Part shown: piece after piece, positions 10,841-23,806 of the stretch
How the letters are laid out: each line of letters opens with the position of its first letter
How positions within the stretch are numbered: the stretch's first letter is position 1
DNA from: Acanthaster planci
Lineage: Eukaryota; Echinodermata; Asteroidea; Valvatida; Acanthasteridae
Direction: 5' to 3'
Length of the DNA stretch: 62,000 bases
Assembly (NCBI RefSeq): GCF_001949145.1
Contig: NW_019091506.1
Coordinates: 90,279 to 152,278, forward strand
Notes under the pieces: generated by a model
What the model was told of the DNA's origin: nothing
The model's input: only the letters and a program-made list of their open reading frames with translations
Databases searched by the model: none
Program-made: the position numbers and the translations under genes

Positions 10841-13423
10841 GTGAGTATTTCCAGTCATTGTGTTGGATTATTACTTCAAAAAATGCTTTTCTGTTGAGGA
10901 AAAGCATCATGTCAGCATCAGTATTATGAGCAGTGAGGTACAACAGTATGTTCATTACATGTACCTGCATTCCTCAAAAGTTGGTATATTTTGTTTATTG
11001 GTTAAATAGACATGGGGCAAATGTTTTTGTGTGATGGCTGGCACTATTGCAGAACGAAAATTAAAATTTAGTGGGGCTAGTTTAGATATATCATTTAGTG
11101 GGAATATAGTCCCAAATTCAGACTTGAAGATGACATTCTATTGTCGCCCTCAAGTATATGCACAATAAATATTATACTTACAGCCTCACTTACTGCATAC
11201 ATCAGAACGTCTCTACAAAACGGCTGGATAAAGTAATACCTCCCTTGAATTGTGGTTTGATCTCTTTCCATTGTTTGTGTTAATAAAGTAAACTTGTGTT
11301 GCTGGAATAAAAACGAATTGATAAGTTAGACCTATTAATTGCCAAAATGATTATTTGTTCCATATCCGTTTGTAATCGTAGTGAAAGATTCAAAGATGTA
11401 AAATGAATTGAATTTCCATGGATGCATTAATTGATTATGTAGTATGTACAAATATAGTTTATTGGGGATGAATCTTAAAGATAAACTAGACCTGTGAGCA
11501 CAAATTTCATGATCCATAATAAAATCCCATTCTTAAGTATGAATATACTTGGAGTGTTTCTCATCTACCGGTAGCTTCTGCCAACTTGAGAACAGTTCTT
11601 ATAATTAACATGTAAAACAGCTCTGTTCTGGATGGAAATGAATTTATATTCCCATGTTTACCAGTTGGAAATAAAATCTGTTAATCACTTTCCAAATGTT
11701 GCCTTTAAAACGGAACAATGCTATTGTTCGACTGTATCAAGAATGAGAAAAGTCCTGATTTTTGTTAGGTACTGGACTGTGTTAAACTGTTAACTGAAAA
11801 TCTTAAAAATCACAGGAATCTTAAGTCAGTATCTGGCATTTGAAATTAAATACGGAATACACCAATTGGACCTTGTAACTAGAGGACAATCCACAATCAG
11901 AGCTCTTGAACTTGAAGTTAGCGGTTGGCTGGCCACACAAAGCCGCTGAGACCAAGCAACCCAATACCGCTTTTGATTCAGAATGACACTGGGATTTCCT
12001 GCTGAAGACAGAGCTCTCATCCTTGGGTTTCTGTGCACTCGCTAACAATCTACTTTGTGGTTTTTTTTTGTTTTGGTTTTTTTTTTGCTCTGGGCATGCC
12101 TGTTGGTCGGGGATGGCCCCAATTACTGTCACTTATGGGTTGGTAATATATATTTTGTTATTCCTAAAATATTGCATAATTTATTCATTGTCCTTACCTC
12201 AAATTTGCCTTTTTAAATTGTAAGGGATGAATAAACTTTAGTTTTCTTCTGCTCTAGACGGCCTCTGTTACAACTGAAAGCTTGTCTTTTTTGTTTTTCT
12301 TTCTTTAAAAAAAGTTTTAGTCCATCGTGAGATGCATTTATTCACTGTTGTCAGTGGTTGGTTTTTATTTTTTCAAAGAGGTATATGCCAACCTTACTAC
12401 TTCGTACAGTTGTTGTAAAGAGGACTAAGGGACATTGTCTACATTTTTCCAGGAAATTGTTGAAAATATGTAGTCTCTCAGAATTTGTCTCTGCAGCTCA
12501 AAGATTTCTGATTTTTTTCGTCTTTTCTTTTATCATATGTTTTACTTTTATCTTTTTTTATCATACTTTCATCCACATTTCAAAACAATTTCAAATAACC
12601 AGGAAAAAGTGGGGAGAATTTTATGACAATGACAAGGAGGAACTAAAAGGAGGAAAACAAAGCAAAGTTTGAGCATTAGAATGCATATTTTTCGTGTTAT
12701 TTTTTCACTGAGAATCCAAAGACGTTTGGGTAACCAATAATTTACATGTAAGCCTCAAATTAAGTTTAATATCAGCCATCAACACAGAGGAAACATCAGA
12801 TGAGGAAGTGATTGGGCAAGTACTTCCTGGTGCCACCGATGTACAAGCCTATTCCAAAGATAACCCCAATTTTTGGAGGGGGGGTAGTGATTCATTGCCC
12901 TCACTGGAGGAGCAAGAAATGTTGAAGTGGTGGTTTACCTGATACAGATATCTGATTGAAAATAGTCATTCCCCCTCCTTGATGAATGCACAGATGGAGA
13001 CGCTGCCCCTTGAAGATTTTACCAGAGAAAGATTGGCTTTGCCCTTTGCCCTTGTCTGAAATGAACTGTTAACTGGCTTTGTTGATTTTTCTAGGATTAA
13101 GGTTCTAGTTTACTTTACGTGTATCACGTGGGTGTGAAGGTGCACCTCCCTTGGCTTGGCTATCCCACCCATATCTCTTCTATTTTGGGGAGGGGTGATG
13201 ACGGGCATTACATACTGTGTAATTCCGAGATATGTCAGTGATTCTGTGAGCCTGGGACAGAAGTGCGTGCCTAGGTACATTGTTGTGTTTTGGGATGTAC
13301 AATCAATTCTTAATTGGATCTGAAAGAGAACGTAGACCACTTAGCACCTGCTTTGCCCTTGTAATATTGCTTGATTGTCAGTTTTGAATTGTGTGTATGT
13401 GTGTTGGTTTTGTTCTCTTGCAG
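10841..13423 (+). other. Meis intron 4
   Basis: No repeat family or coding sequence recognised. It has T-rich tracts near 12060-12085 and 12290. Open frames on either strand here have no protein-like composition. Confidence 0.8.
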
Positions 13424-13474
13424 ATGATTCAGTCTATTCAGGTACTGCGATTTCACTTATTAGAATTGGAAAAG
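13424..13474 (+). CDS. Meis: Meis exon 5
   Basis: The acceptor is gttctcttgcag|ATG and the donor GAAAAG|gtaagt. This 51-base phase 0/0 exon encodes MIQSIQVLRFHLLELEK (residues 152-168). It is nearly identical to the matching exon in vertebrate MEIS, with one change in the MIQ.IQVLRFHLLELEK run. It forms the start of HR2, the second amphipathic helix of the PBX-interaction domain. Like exon 4 it could be skipped without a frameshift. Confidence 0.97.
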
Positions 13475-16400
13475 GTAAGTCGTTTACTTTTTTTCAGTAG
13501 CATATTTGATTGAGTCATTATGTTGGAACTCTGTAGCGCCGTTGATTTTCCTGCAAATGTTGACATGTTTAAGAAGGTGGAAAGAATCACTTGAAGTATT
13601 TCTGTTAATAGTTTCACTTTTAATTTAATTTGAATGCCGATAATCAGCTGCCTGAGCACATGAAGATTTGAATGGCCAAGGGGCTACATACATGTAGTTC
13701 TAAGTTCTTGTTTAGAGTCTCAAAGATGCCTAATCAATAGTAAGTCCATTTTCAGGGGAAAATCTCACAAGGGAGTGAACTCTTCCGAGAGGAACTGGTG
13801 CATTTTGTGAGCGGAGTTCGTCCGTTGCTGTTTGTGTTTGCCTACGGTACTTATAATCTCTCCCCACAGTTGTTGCCTTAAGCATAACATGCAGCGTCTT
13901 TGCTGCCATTCCATATTGACTATCTGTCATGGTAACAGCCTTCTGGGCTTCATGCCTGAATAACGTGGTTCATGCTGCCTTCCCTGGAGTTTTTTCCTCT
14001 TCCTTTTTTTTTCTTCTTTTTTTTTTTTTTTTTAAATCTAAGACTAATTTTCAATGCATGTCAGCATTACACATTGTACACCAGAGGACTGTGATTATAT
14101 TTGTTCAAGCCATCAACAAAGACGAAAAGAAAGTAAAAAGATGCCCTTTTTCTCTTGGGGTAGGAGATGAGGCCGAATTGCCTGCTTTATGTGTTGTTTA
14201 GTGCATCCATTCATTTAGTACAATAATCTTTACCATGGGCTATTAAGCAAGATCAGATCTGATGGGAACAGATCTGTTTAGCATGGGCCAATGACCTTCA
14301 TTAGCTGCAAGAGCTTGAAGACAGACTTTGTGGCAATTTTCATCAGCATATATCTGGCAAATTTCTGAATGAAAAGGTCAGTCTAGGCAATTTGGAAAAA
14401 AATTATAGGAAAAAAATGGGTATTTCATGAATCATGATGAAACGAGAAGGATGAGTAATGATTATGTGACCGCAAAACTGCTCAAAACTAGGATAACCTG
14501 AATTATGACCTGTAAAAGAAGGGCTTGACTTTTTATTCCTATACATGGCAGAGTTGTTCTTTTAAAGGTGAAAATGCTTCAGCTTGGGTCAAAAGGAACA
14601 TCTAACCCTCATTGTAACTTTTCACTAAAACGACATCAATTAGTTGAATGCAAGCCATGTGTAAGGCATTAAAACAGCGTATACACATGTTCAAATGTTA
14701 GAGTTCATGGACAAATAAGTTTAATAGTTGAAGTCCTTTTTATGGCTTTGTAATAATTACGCAGATGGAAAAGTTGTCATTGATAACCATTCTGTGGCGG
14801 TCTACAAGGAATGCTAATAGAGTTATTATTTGTAGAATTTGCAATGTATTTTGTTATGAGAACATAATCTTCCCACTGCTGGCCCATACCTAGGCACAAC
14901 CTAATAAGGTCCATGTGTGCAGTCAATGGAGCATAACACCACAGCATGACAGGCCATGGGCAACCTCTGTGGCCAAACCATTTTACCAGCCCTCCCCCCC
15001 TTGCCGCCAACCTCCCGTGCAACAGGATGCAACGTTAGTTAGCAGTACGACGCAATCCTCCAGCCAAGAAGAACCCAGGAAGTGTATTTTCTTCGCACAA
15101 TTATTCACCGCATGTTGTGATTCATCGCGCGTGCTCCTGAAATTACTGCAGGTTTTTGTAATACAGGCCTTGAGACACTCAGGGGCTGGGTCTGGGGAAG
15201 GGGGGGGTGTTCATTCAGTCAGCGGCAGTATAATGCTGAGAGTGATATGACTCTGCAGAATTGGCATATACACCTGTTCGGACTCTGTGCTGATCAGCAT
15301 TTGTTGCGGTCTTGACATGCTGTCTGTAGTCTTTTCCAAGTTTTGTCTGCCTCTCCCAAGCCTTTTCCTGCAAAGAAAAACCAAGATGTGAAAAAATTAC
15401 AGGAAAACTTTCTTTGTGCTTGATCCATTTATAACCTAATAAAAACAAATTTGTTTACCAGCCAAACTGCAAAGATATCTATACACATGAACCATGAGGT
15501 TCAGTGGCCATTTTGCTGAGGGTAAAATACTGCACAGTAGGTCAACAAGTTTTTGTGCCAGTTTTTGCTTGAGCAGCACCGATGTTATGGACCAGTAATT
15601 TGTGGATTGTATTGCTGACATTCGGCATGTATTTCAACATGTTCAAAACCTACCATATCAGTACATCTGAATGAGAGAGTATGCACAGTTTGCAATGGTG
15701 AGGTCCGATCCATGGGACCGAGGCTTTGAGCACACACTTGAGTGTCCTGCCCAGATGTGGGTGCTACTGATCAGAGGGCAACATTTCAGCAGTAGCCCTC
15801 AAGGCTCTTTGACCTTACTACTTGTGTCAACACAAGCATGCACAATGCTACATGTACTTCTGAATGTATGAATGGCAAGAGTATATCCTAGGAATAAGCA
15901 AGGGGACACTTTCACCTGGATCAAGCTGTAAACGGATTTCCTTTGGTGTAAATCTTGTTACTCTATGGCCTCTGGAGTGGCCTTTGGTTTTTATTTCACT
16001 CTACACAATACCTATGGGAAATTTGCAAGTAAGTATGCACATATCCCCAACAACTCTAACAGTGCCTTCAGTCTTTGTTACCCGTATTTGTAGTAGACTT
16101 GCAGGATCCCTGAGGAACCAAGCAGAATGCTAAGCAAAAGTGGAACACCTCTGCAGAAACCTGAAAAATTGCATTGCATAACAATAAACCAAACTTTGAA
16201 CAGCAATTCCACTGATTCAAATTGTTCCAAATCCGTTGACCATTTGCTGAATTTGATCCCAGAGTAATGCGTACACGGCATTTTCATGCACCCAAGATTA
16301 TCAAGAGTAGTCCAAAATTAACATCTCCCCAACACAAAGTACCAGCACATCTTGAGAAAGAGTAATCTGTCCAGACGCGGCCTGAGAATCAGCGCAAGTT

Positions 16401-19400
16401 GTTACCAGTGATGCGGTCCTTGAACATGGATTTCTATCGTTCTCAGTTTTGATATACTTTTTTGGTTAGCATAATTTCAGAGATACAGCTGCATTTCCAA
16501 TATTTTGGACAAATTCTGGATGCAGGTCTCTTCCTGCCCCTGCGTGGCCTGCTGGGCACGCCATTAATGACTCAACTTTGACATTTTTCCCATCTTTCTT
16601 AACAGCAATTAAGATAGAGGAGTGAGTAAAATATGTATTTCCTGGTTGCAAGACAGGGTCAGAAATTAAGTCTTGTAAAGACGGTAGTGTGGATTGGAGG
16701 GTGCCTTTCTTGGTTCTTTCAGTTCGCGAGCGTTCTAGGAGGGAGAGAGAGAGAGAAAAAAAAGACATGGAATCTGGTTCTGACATTAATTGAGCATGGC
16801 AAGAAGTTTCCTTACAAATTACGAGACATTTATAGCTGAAGAAATTGGGCCAGTTGGGCTGGAGCGCGTACACCTTGGGACCTGGGTAAAAGATGGTCAT
16901 AGATTAAGGGGGCATGTGCACTCTACCACATCAGCTTTTCAGTTGAAAACCTGAGATGTGTATGGCCATGCTAATCTGCATCTCAACAGACTAACTACAG
17001 CCTAGTTAGGCTTTGGAAAACGAGTCTTAAACATAGTAGGAGTTTTGTGACAATCCTGTCATTTTTGTCATTTGAATGGAGCATTCTAACTGCAGATCCT
17101 TATATTTTCTACCACGGGAAACACCTAATATGAAGAAAATCTGCATGGTTAGGAAAAAATGTTCCATAATAAGCCAAGCAAAAACTGATACTGGGTTAAG
17201 ATAGATTTCCTTGACTGTTCCAGAAAGTGTAGACTTCTTGTTTCGATTCTTAACCATTGTTGATCTTTGATGCTTTTAGCTCAGAGTGTACATGTACCTT
17301 CAAATAATGGATTCCTGTTTGCCAGCTCAGTAATATTTCCTAATTTTCATGGATTAGTCTGCAAGGATGACACTGACCTCTGTCCTCTTTGTTGTCCCGT
17401 TGTGTCACCGTCTCAGCTTCCAGTGCATTGGCTATATCACAACTAGTGTCCCTGGGATTTATTTTCTTCTCGGATGATTTCAAGAGCCACCAGTGGATGG
17501 ATGCTACAAGGAGATTAAGATTAGCTTGAGTGTGTCAGTGTTTTGGTGCAATTTTTGTACATGGGGATGTTCATACAAACATGGAATCTTTGTTCAATTC
17601 TTGTCTGCATTTGTCTGCAGTGTGCTGGATAGGGTTAGTTAGTATTTACATGTACCCGGGTACATGTAGTGTTGAGGAAACAGTTTTGTTCTTTTTTTTC
17701 AATAAACAGTAATAACTATTAATTATAAAATGGTGTAATTTGACTGAGTGGTGTTACTCTTTGTTTGACTTTCATTCCTTTATGGAAAAAAAATTGAGTT
17801 GCAAATGAAACGCCTTACTCAGTCAGTAGTAACTTAGTGTTGGCATCACTCTCATCCTGATTGTGCACAGTGAATGTACCAGGGCACTTGACACACAACT
17901 GGAGGAATATTATCATTTGAAAAGCCCTTCCAAATGCGTCAGCTTGTTGTCTAAGGGGTTCCGCTGTCATTATGGGGTGTTGTAACCAGAGAGTAAACCC
18001 TTGAGGCCTGCACGTAACATGAGAAGCTGACAGCTTGTAATGCGCAACAACCTGTGAGTCCTCATGCTCTTTGGCCGAGAATCACGTTCTTGTTTCCCTT
18101 TCTCTCAATCCCGTCCATCTGCGGACCCGTCCTTCCCATCTCCTCTTCTTCCGTCCGTTATGTCCCCCCTCCCCTCCCGCCTTGTTAAGGGAACACTGAA
18201 GGATGCACACTTATCTCTGATGGCCTTGAACCTTGGCATGACCCAATTATGAGTAATGTGGCCCATACCATATTGGGGGAGACAGGGAGACAGACCTGTT
18301 AACTTGTTGCAGCCTTGGTCTAATTGTTGGTACAACTTTCGCAAACTGTCCTGCATATTACAAATTACTGGGTGTTCTGATTTTAGGGGGTCCACTGGGC
18401 ATTAAAAGTGCACCTGCGTGTTGGCCCATTACTCACATATAAGTATCTGTATATGGACCTCCTTGTACATTGGCACGGGATTGTTGGACTAATTTCCAGT
18501 AATAATTCACACGTGGGGGGTGTCATGCCTCTGGGACTGCCAGATTATGTGGCTGTACCCTCACTGGTTCAACTGTGTAGTATTTGTATCTTTGCTCCAA
18601 TTTACCCAAGGTCATTTAATTTCCGTTGGCTAAATTAAAACTATGTGGTCACCAGTGTCACTGTGTGGTAGAGATTTGTCAGATGTCCTATTTTGGTCAC
18701 ATTTATGAAGTTGGAGGGCTTCTGTATTGAGCTGAGAGATTCTTGATCAGAAAAAGAAGAGATTTTCAAATTGGCGTATAACATAAAAGTTCTTGAAAAT
18801 CAGCTGCCCACATCCAAATGTTCGCTTGTAAATGCAGTGTCACTTATTTTGAGATGGTAGTCTGATATTACCGTGCTTTTAGAAGTGTTGGTGTACTTGT
18901 ATACAATGTACATGTATGTGTGCTTACATACCCATGAAACTTAATTTTTTTAGAATAACGTTACAGCCCAGCTATTCCTTGTCAGGCTTAATCTCCTGAA
19001 GTAAGATGTTTCTCTGCATATTTTTCCTTTAATTGGATGAACGTGCTCCCTGCTCAAGCTAAACTGTTTTTAGAGTTGTAGATCTGGTCAAATTGTTTGT
19101 GGCAGCCATGAACGATGGGCTTACTGTTTAGGGGGGATGCTTACCAGCGTACTCAGTGTTAATCATAGCGGTGTGTGTGACTCTAATAATGAATTAGTTC
19201 CTGTTACATTGAAGACTTTGGGATCTGTTGTGCAGTGAAATTATGTGCATATCATGCTGGGCCTACCCTCAAGGTCCCAGAGTGCTAAGATTTCGTAACG
19301 ATAATTTCCCCTGCTGTCTTTATTTTTTTTTCAACAAAGTCTCGAAATTCTTGAGCCTCACATTTATGCTTGGCAAGTAACAGAGACTCGAGTTTCAGTA

Positions 19401-20550
19401 GAGCAGAAATGTATATTTTTAGATGCACTGATATGCGATGAAAGAAGGAACTGACTTTTTATCTTAGTGCATGTAGTACTGTTTTATTGTTACAAGAAAG
19501 GTACATGTACATATACCAGTACGTACATTTGAACAAGCTCACCTTTTTACATTGTGAGTTGATGATTATTTTATAGTGGTTTTGGAAAGTACTATTAGCC
19601 CCATTTTTCTGAAGTTTCTTTGTTGAGATTATTGGAATCAAGTCAAATGGTTCAAACATTTTGACTTCAAACTTTAAATGAGTCAAACTCCCTTTGATTT
19701 GCACTGGTAGCCAACCAAATGTGCACAAAATGTATGCAGTCTGCTGAATTAGCCTCAGATGATCATTTTTGTAATTCTGAAGGTGTAAATTTGTGTTTCA
19801 AAGGACCAAACTCACTCTTTTAGAGGTTTTGAAGAATGGCATGCGGAGTTGCATTTTGGTTCATTTTTGGGAGATTATGCCAGATACAATATGAACCCAC
19901 TCCCTTTTTTACATTGTTAGTAAATGACTCTTTTTAATATTTTTGTGGTTTAGGAAATCACTATAAACCCGATACCTTAGCAAAAAAGTCCAGTTCCCTT
20001 TTTGTTAAACAGAAAATGCATGTACATGTGCTTTTTGTTGTTAAATAGTGAAGGGGAAGAATGCTATTCAAAAGTGTATTCTCTTACTGTGTTTGTTGTG
20101 AATCGGTGAAGGAAGCCTTTTAGTTCCAGTGGCTGAGAGCATATTATCAGCTGCATGTGTTTATCAGAAGTGTCAGAAGACAGTTTTTGCTCTGGCTAGC
20201 TAGGGCATAGTGATTCTACCAATAGTACGAACAACGTCGAGTGCAAAGCTGTCTTGACCTTGAATTCATCTATAGACTCTTTGCCCATAGAAGCCATCTT
20301 GGCATTGAGGCATGTTATCAATGAGAGTAACAGTGAATGCTCAGAAAATCAATCGTACACGTCTCCTTAGATTTAAAAGGCACACGCTTCTAACATGACT
20401 ACCCTGTTTCATGAGGATTTTACAGAAGAAAGAGAGATGAGAAGCATTCACATCTATGATCCTAACTCTAGCTTGCTGTTATCGGGCTTCATACAGTGAT
20501 GACTACTTTTTTTTGGCTTCACCTCAATCCCTCCTTTCTCATGCAATCAG
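13475..20550 (+). other. Meis intron 5
   Basis: A 7.1-kb intron. It contains a T-tract near 14010-14032, a G-run at 15199-15205, and a perfect 22-bp palindrome at 17647-17668. No coding sequence or known transposon recognised. The segment 17930-18060 includes AGCTGACAGCTT (a TGACAG core) and could be regulatory. Confidence 0.75.
17647..17668. repeat. Perfect 22-bp palindrome
   Basis: The sequence is TACATGTACCC followed by its exact reverse complement, centred on CCCGGG. It is the longest perfect member I noticed of the TACATGTA palindromes that are scattered through the window. Confidence 0.95.
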
Positions 20551-20703
20551 GTACATGAGCTATGTGACAACTTCTGCCATCGGTACATCAACTGTTTAAA
20601 AGGGAAGATGCCCATTGATTTAGTGATTGAGGACCGGGAAGGAGGCATGAACGGAGGAAAGCCAGGCTTGGGCGAGAACCACACAGATTCCAGAAGTGAA
20701 ACG
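20551..20703 (+). CDS. Meis: Meis exon 6 (HR2 of the PBX-interaction domain)
   Basis: The acceptor is atgcaatcag|GTA and the donor GAAACG|gtaagc. The exon is phase 0/0 and encodes residues 169-219, starting [20 protein letters not shown] and running through [12 protein letters not shown] to a Gly/Asn-rich end. It completes the MEIS/PKNOX N-terminal domain; the first 30 or so residues are nearly invariant in MEIS proteins. The C-terminal tail after DREGG is variable in the family. Introns 5 and 6 are the longest before the homeodomain. Confidence 0.97.
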
Positions 20704-20875
20704 GTAAGCCAGCAGTTTTCAGATTAAAGAGTCGTAACTTGTGGGTTGAACTCAACAACTTGAAAATCTTAAGTGTGGAATTCTGTTGCAGTCTGCTTTT
20801 CATGTTGTCTAAATTCATGTTTGTGGTTGTTTCTGTATGATTAGGTTTCTTTCAAGCTAGAAATGGTCCTGGTCT

Positions 20876-21111
20876 GGCCAATTTCATAGAGCTGCTTAAG
20901 CACAAAATTTGCAGGAAAAGACTTTGCTTAATAAACAAAGGTTACCAGCTCAAACTCAGTCTGATTGTCATGCTAAGCGAAACAACAGCTAAATAAAATC
21001 CCAAAACAATATACATCACATAGAGTTTTGGCTGGTTACCTGATTTAGCGAGTAAGGTTTTTTCGCGCTTAAGCAAATTTTCTGCTTAAGCAGCTCTATG
21101 AAATTGGCCCC
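20876..21111. mobile_element. Foldback MITE
   Basis: The left end GGCCAATTTCATAGAGCTGC and the right end GCAGCTCTATGAAATTGGCC are exact reverse complements. Similarity of the arms continues inwards: the left arm has GGTTACCAGC and the right arm GCTGGTTACC. The element is about 236 bp with no coding capacity. It looks like a non-autonomous DNA transposon mobilised in trans. A partial relative sits near 4349. Superfamily not assigned, because no clear target duplication was seen. Confidence 0.8.
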
Positions 21112-22789
21112 AGCTGGTGAAGGGGAAACTTGAGGAGGGTTTGAACTTTTTTGAACACTTGGTCCAGTTGTTGACCATGTGTCCTTACCTCCCAAGAACT
21201 GGTCCATTTAGGCGTTACAAATCAAACACAAATGGGATTACAGTTGTGCTGGTGCAATCTTGATTGTTTAAACACAAGAAAAAAAGGGTACTCTGTAGAA
21301 AATAGCATACAGAGCATCCACTAAAGAGCTGAACATATTAGTACCAGTACCTCTGTAGGTTAGTGTATCATTCTATTGATCAATAAGCAATGACTTTGAA
21401 AATGGGGCCCACCAAGGTATTCCTAGAAATTTTTAACAGCGAATGTGTGAAAAATACAGCAGTACCATAGTGGCACAAAGAAGAAGCCACTGATATCGGT
21501 GTGTACAGATTCATAATGTATGCAAACTGGAGAAACCTGACAAACGTATACCATTGACAGTGCTTCTCTGGCACAGGAATTTACAAGAGAAAAGTTCCAT
21601 ATTGCTGGAAGCAGTGAGTTCACAAGAATACAGGATAAGCAAGAGTAACACAGGGAATGAATCAGAAAGAGATACTGTTTGGATTTCATATTGTCCTTAG
21701 CCTACTGCTACCAGTACGAAAGTCATGCCATGGTAAATACACATGTTCATGTATGTTCAAATGAGCTCAGTGTAAAGGATAGTAAATTTCACTGAATGAC
21801 ATCGCTGAATGAAAAGCCAAAGGCAAAGAAGGGAAACTGTCCTCAGTGCTGGTATAAATATAGTTACCATAGTAAGTGAACTACCGATAGTGAGTGCAGA
21901 GTTCTGTTGTAATGTTATTCTCTTTTAAAAAATATGCGCTGAAAGTTCAAAAACTGGAGGGACTGAATTTATTTGGACCAGACGACCCACATATATCTAA
22001 CAGATATCATGAACTTTGGTCAGGACTCCATGTGAATGCAGCAGATGGATAAAGAGGCATTGCGCTTAGGAAGCTGTGAATAATTATTGAGGGTAATTAC
22101 AAAACCCCCGAAACTGTGTTGGATGGGGATTTTCTTCTCTTGGACATTTATATATGGCCATTAATTTTCTTTCAATTGATATTAATGCATGCGTTTAATT
22201 GGTCAATTGGGGTTTTTGCTCGTGCTTGTAATTAAATTTCCAGACCTGTACTTCGTTCTCATAATAAATGGGGCAAAATTTCCGTTTTGGATAGAGAAAG
22301 TGCAGTACCTTTTATCACAAACTGTTTTAATATATACAGAATACATTTCTTCTTTTTTAGTTTTTGGGATAATTTCTGTTGTTTAAAAAAATGCAAAGAG
22401 GCATGCACGTTGTCTTTATCAAAGTGTGTTAGATTTGATCACTTTCAAAAGAATGTTATCTGTAAAAAAAAGATCTCTCAAAAACTCACAGGATGAACAG
22501 CTTTGACATTTGACCTGCAGTGCTTATCTCAGACGTGATCGATAATCTCTATACATCTTTTTTTGTAAATTAACTAAGCACGATAGTGCTGAATTTGGAA
22601 TGAGTTTTCATCAGTGGTAACCACGATAATGGATGTGCTAGCACCTCTCGTGACTCACTCCGTCATCAGTGCTTTCTGATTAAATTGGAGAGCCGAAGCG
22701 AGTCACCACAAAAGCAAACCGGGTTTGTGGTATCACATCCCAAAGCAGGCATTAACGGCCATTACTTTGTTCAGCAAGGATAGTAATAA

Positions 22790-23290
22790 GTACCCCCCCA
22801 AAAAAAGTATTGGGAAAGCATCACGGCATGCTAAATGAGGGTGTGAGTGCATGGGATAGCTGTTTGTGCTCCATGGCTTGGGAAACGTGAACAAATTCAA
22901 CTAAACCATCATCAGATCCACAGGAAGATAAGCAGACCTTGTCCATTGTTAACAGGGGTAAAACTGGAGGACTGAATATCAGAAACCTTCACTGAAAATT
23001 GATTGCTGTATTTTCTGCCTCGTCCCAACTTGCCTCCCCCCCCGAAAAAGAAAGTATACTTAAGAGTGTCTGAATGCAGGGGGGCACCTTTTGTGTACTG
23101 TACTCGGGCAGATAAGAACAAATTCAAATCAACCATCGTCAGATCCATGGGAGCATGAGCAGAACATCTCCATTGTATGTGGAGGTAAAATTGAAGGATT
23201 AAACTTGAGAAATCATTGTTAAAAGCCTATTGCCGTGCTGCACCTATCGGTATTGTAATGCCAACCCCCCCCCCAAAAAGTGATTTTCTT
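22790..23290 (+). repeat. Diverged tandem repeat, unit about 230 bp
   Basis: A block with AACAAATTCAA, then ACCATC.TCAGATCCA, then a stretch around TCCATTGT, and ending in a C-run followed by GAAAAAG or AAAAAG, occurs at 22890-23048 and again at 23118-23280, an offset of about 228. A third C-run plus A-run (22793 onward) suggests the end of an earlier unit. The units are strongly diverged, so the array is old. No coding content. Confidence 0.65.
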
Positions 23291-23792
23291 CCCTTCTCGC
23301 ACCGGAATATTAGCATTTGTATTTGTTATATTTTTCCGGGGGGGGGAGCTGATGATTGTGCGTGCAAAGGCAGCATGACTGAAGCTGCTTGAAACCGCTA
23401 ATGGCACCGGTTTGATTGATGGGGGTGCCGATGAGAGAGTGTTTGCTCTGACCTCCGGAGAAGCTGCCTTCGCGCCACAACCACGGCGAAGAAGGCTTGC
23501 CGTACCTGCACTCATGCATGCATCTCAGTGCTGTCCTCTTCAGGGGGGGAGGTGAAAGAGGAAGAAAAAAGGGAGATCAAGATCAGAAAAAAAAGGAAAG
23601 CCTCTTGTATATAATGCATGGTTGCCCTGTGAATACAAACGCGGATATACCGGCAGATTTTAATCTATTTTCAGCCCCATTGTTTGTGTTTGGGCGGCAA
23701 GTGGATGCAGGCAGAATACACAGTGCATTTTTTTCCCCTCGGCTTTAATTTTCTGAGTGCACGCAGCAATATTCCCCCGTAATAATCCAGGG

Positions 23793-23806
23793 CTGCCACC
23801 TAGTGC
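23793..23806 (-). promoter_or_regulatory. CTCF-like motif
   Basis: CTGCCACCTAGTGC on the + strand fits the reverse complement of the bilaterian CTCF core (CCASYAGRKGGCRS) with one mismatch. Match judged by eye; occupancy unknown. Confidence 0.35.

Noticed and set aside
11821-12132. 103-codon minus-strand frame with a KKNQNKKKPQ segment
   Set aside because: The Lys/Asn run is the complement of a T-tract at 12061-12085.
16466-16900. 144-codon minus-strand frame in intron 5
   Set aside because: The longest frame outside Meis and the retroelement, but low-complexity Ser/Leu runs come from a GA-rich tract near 16740 and no family is recognised.
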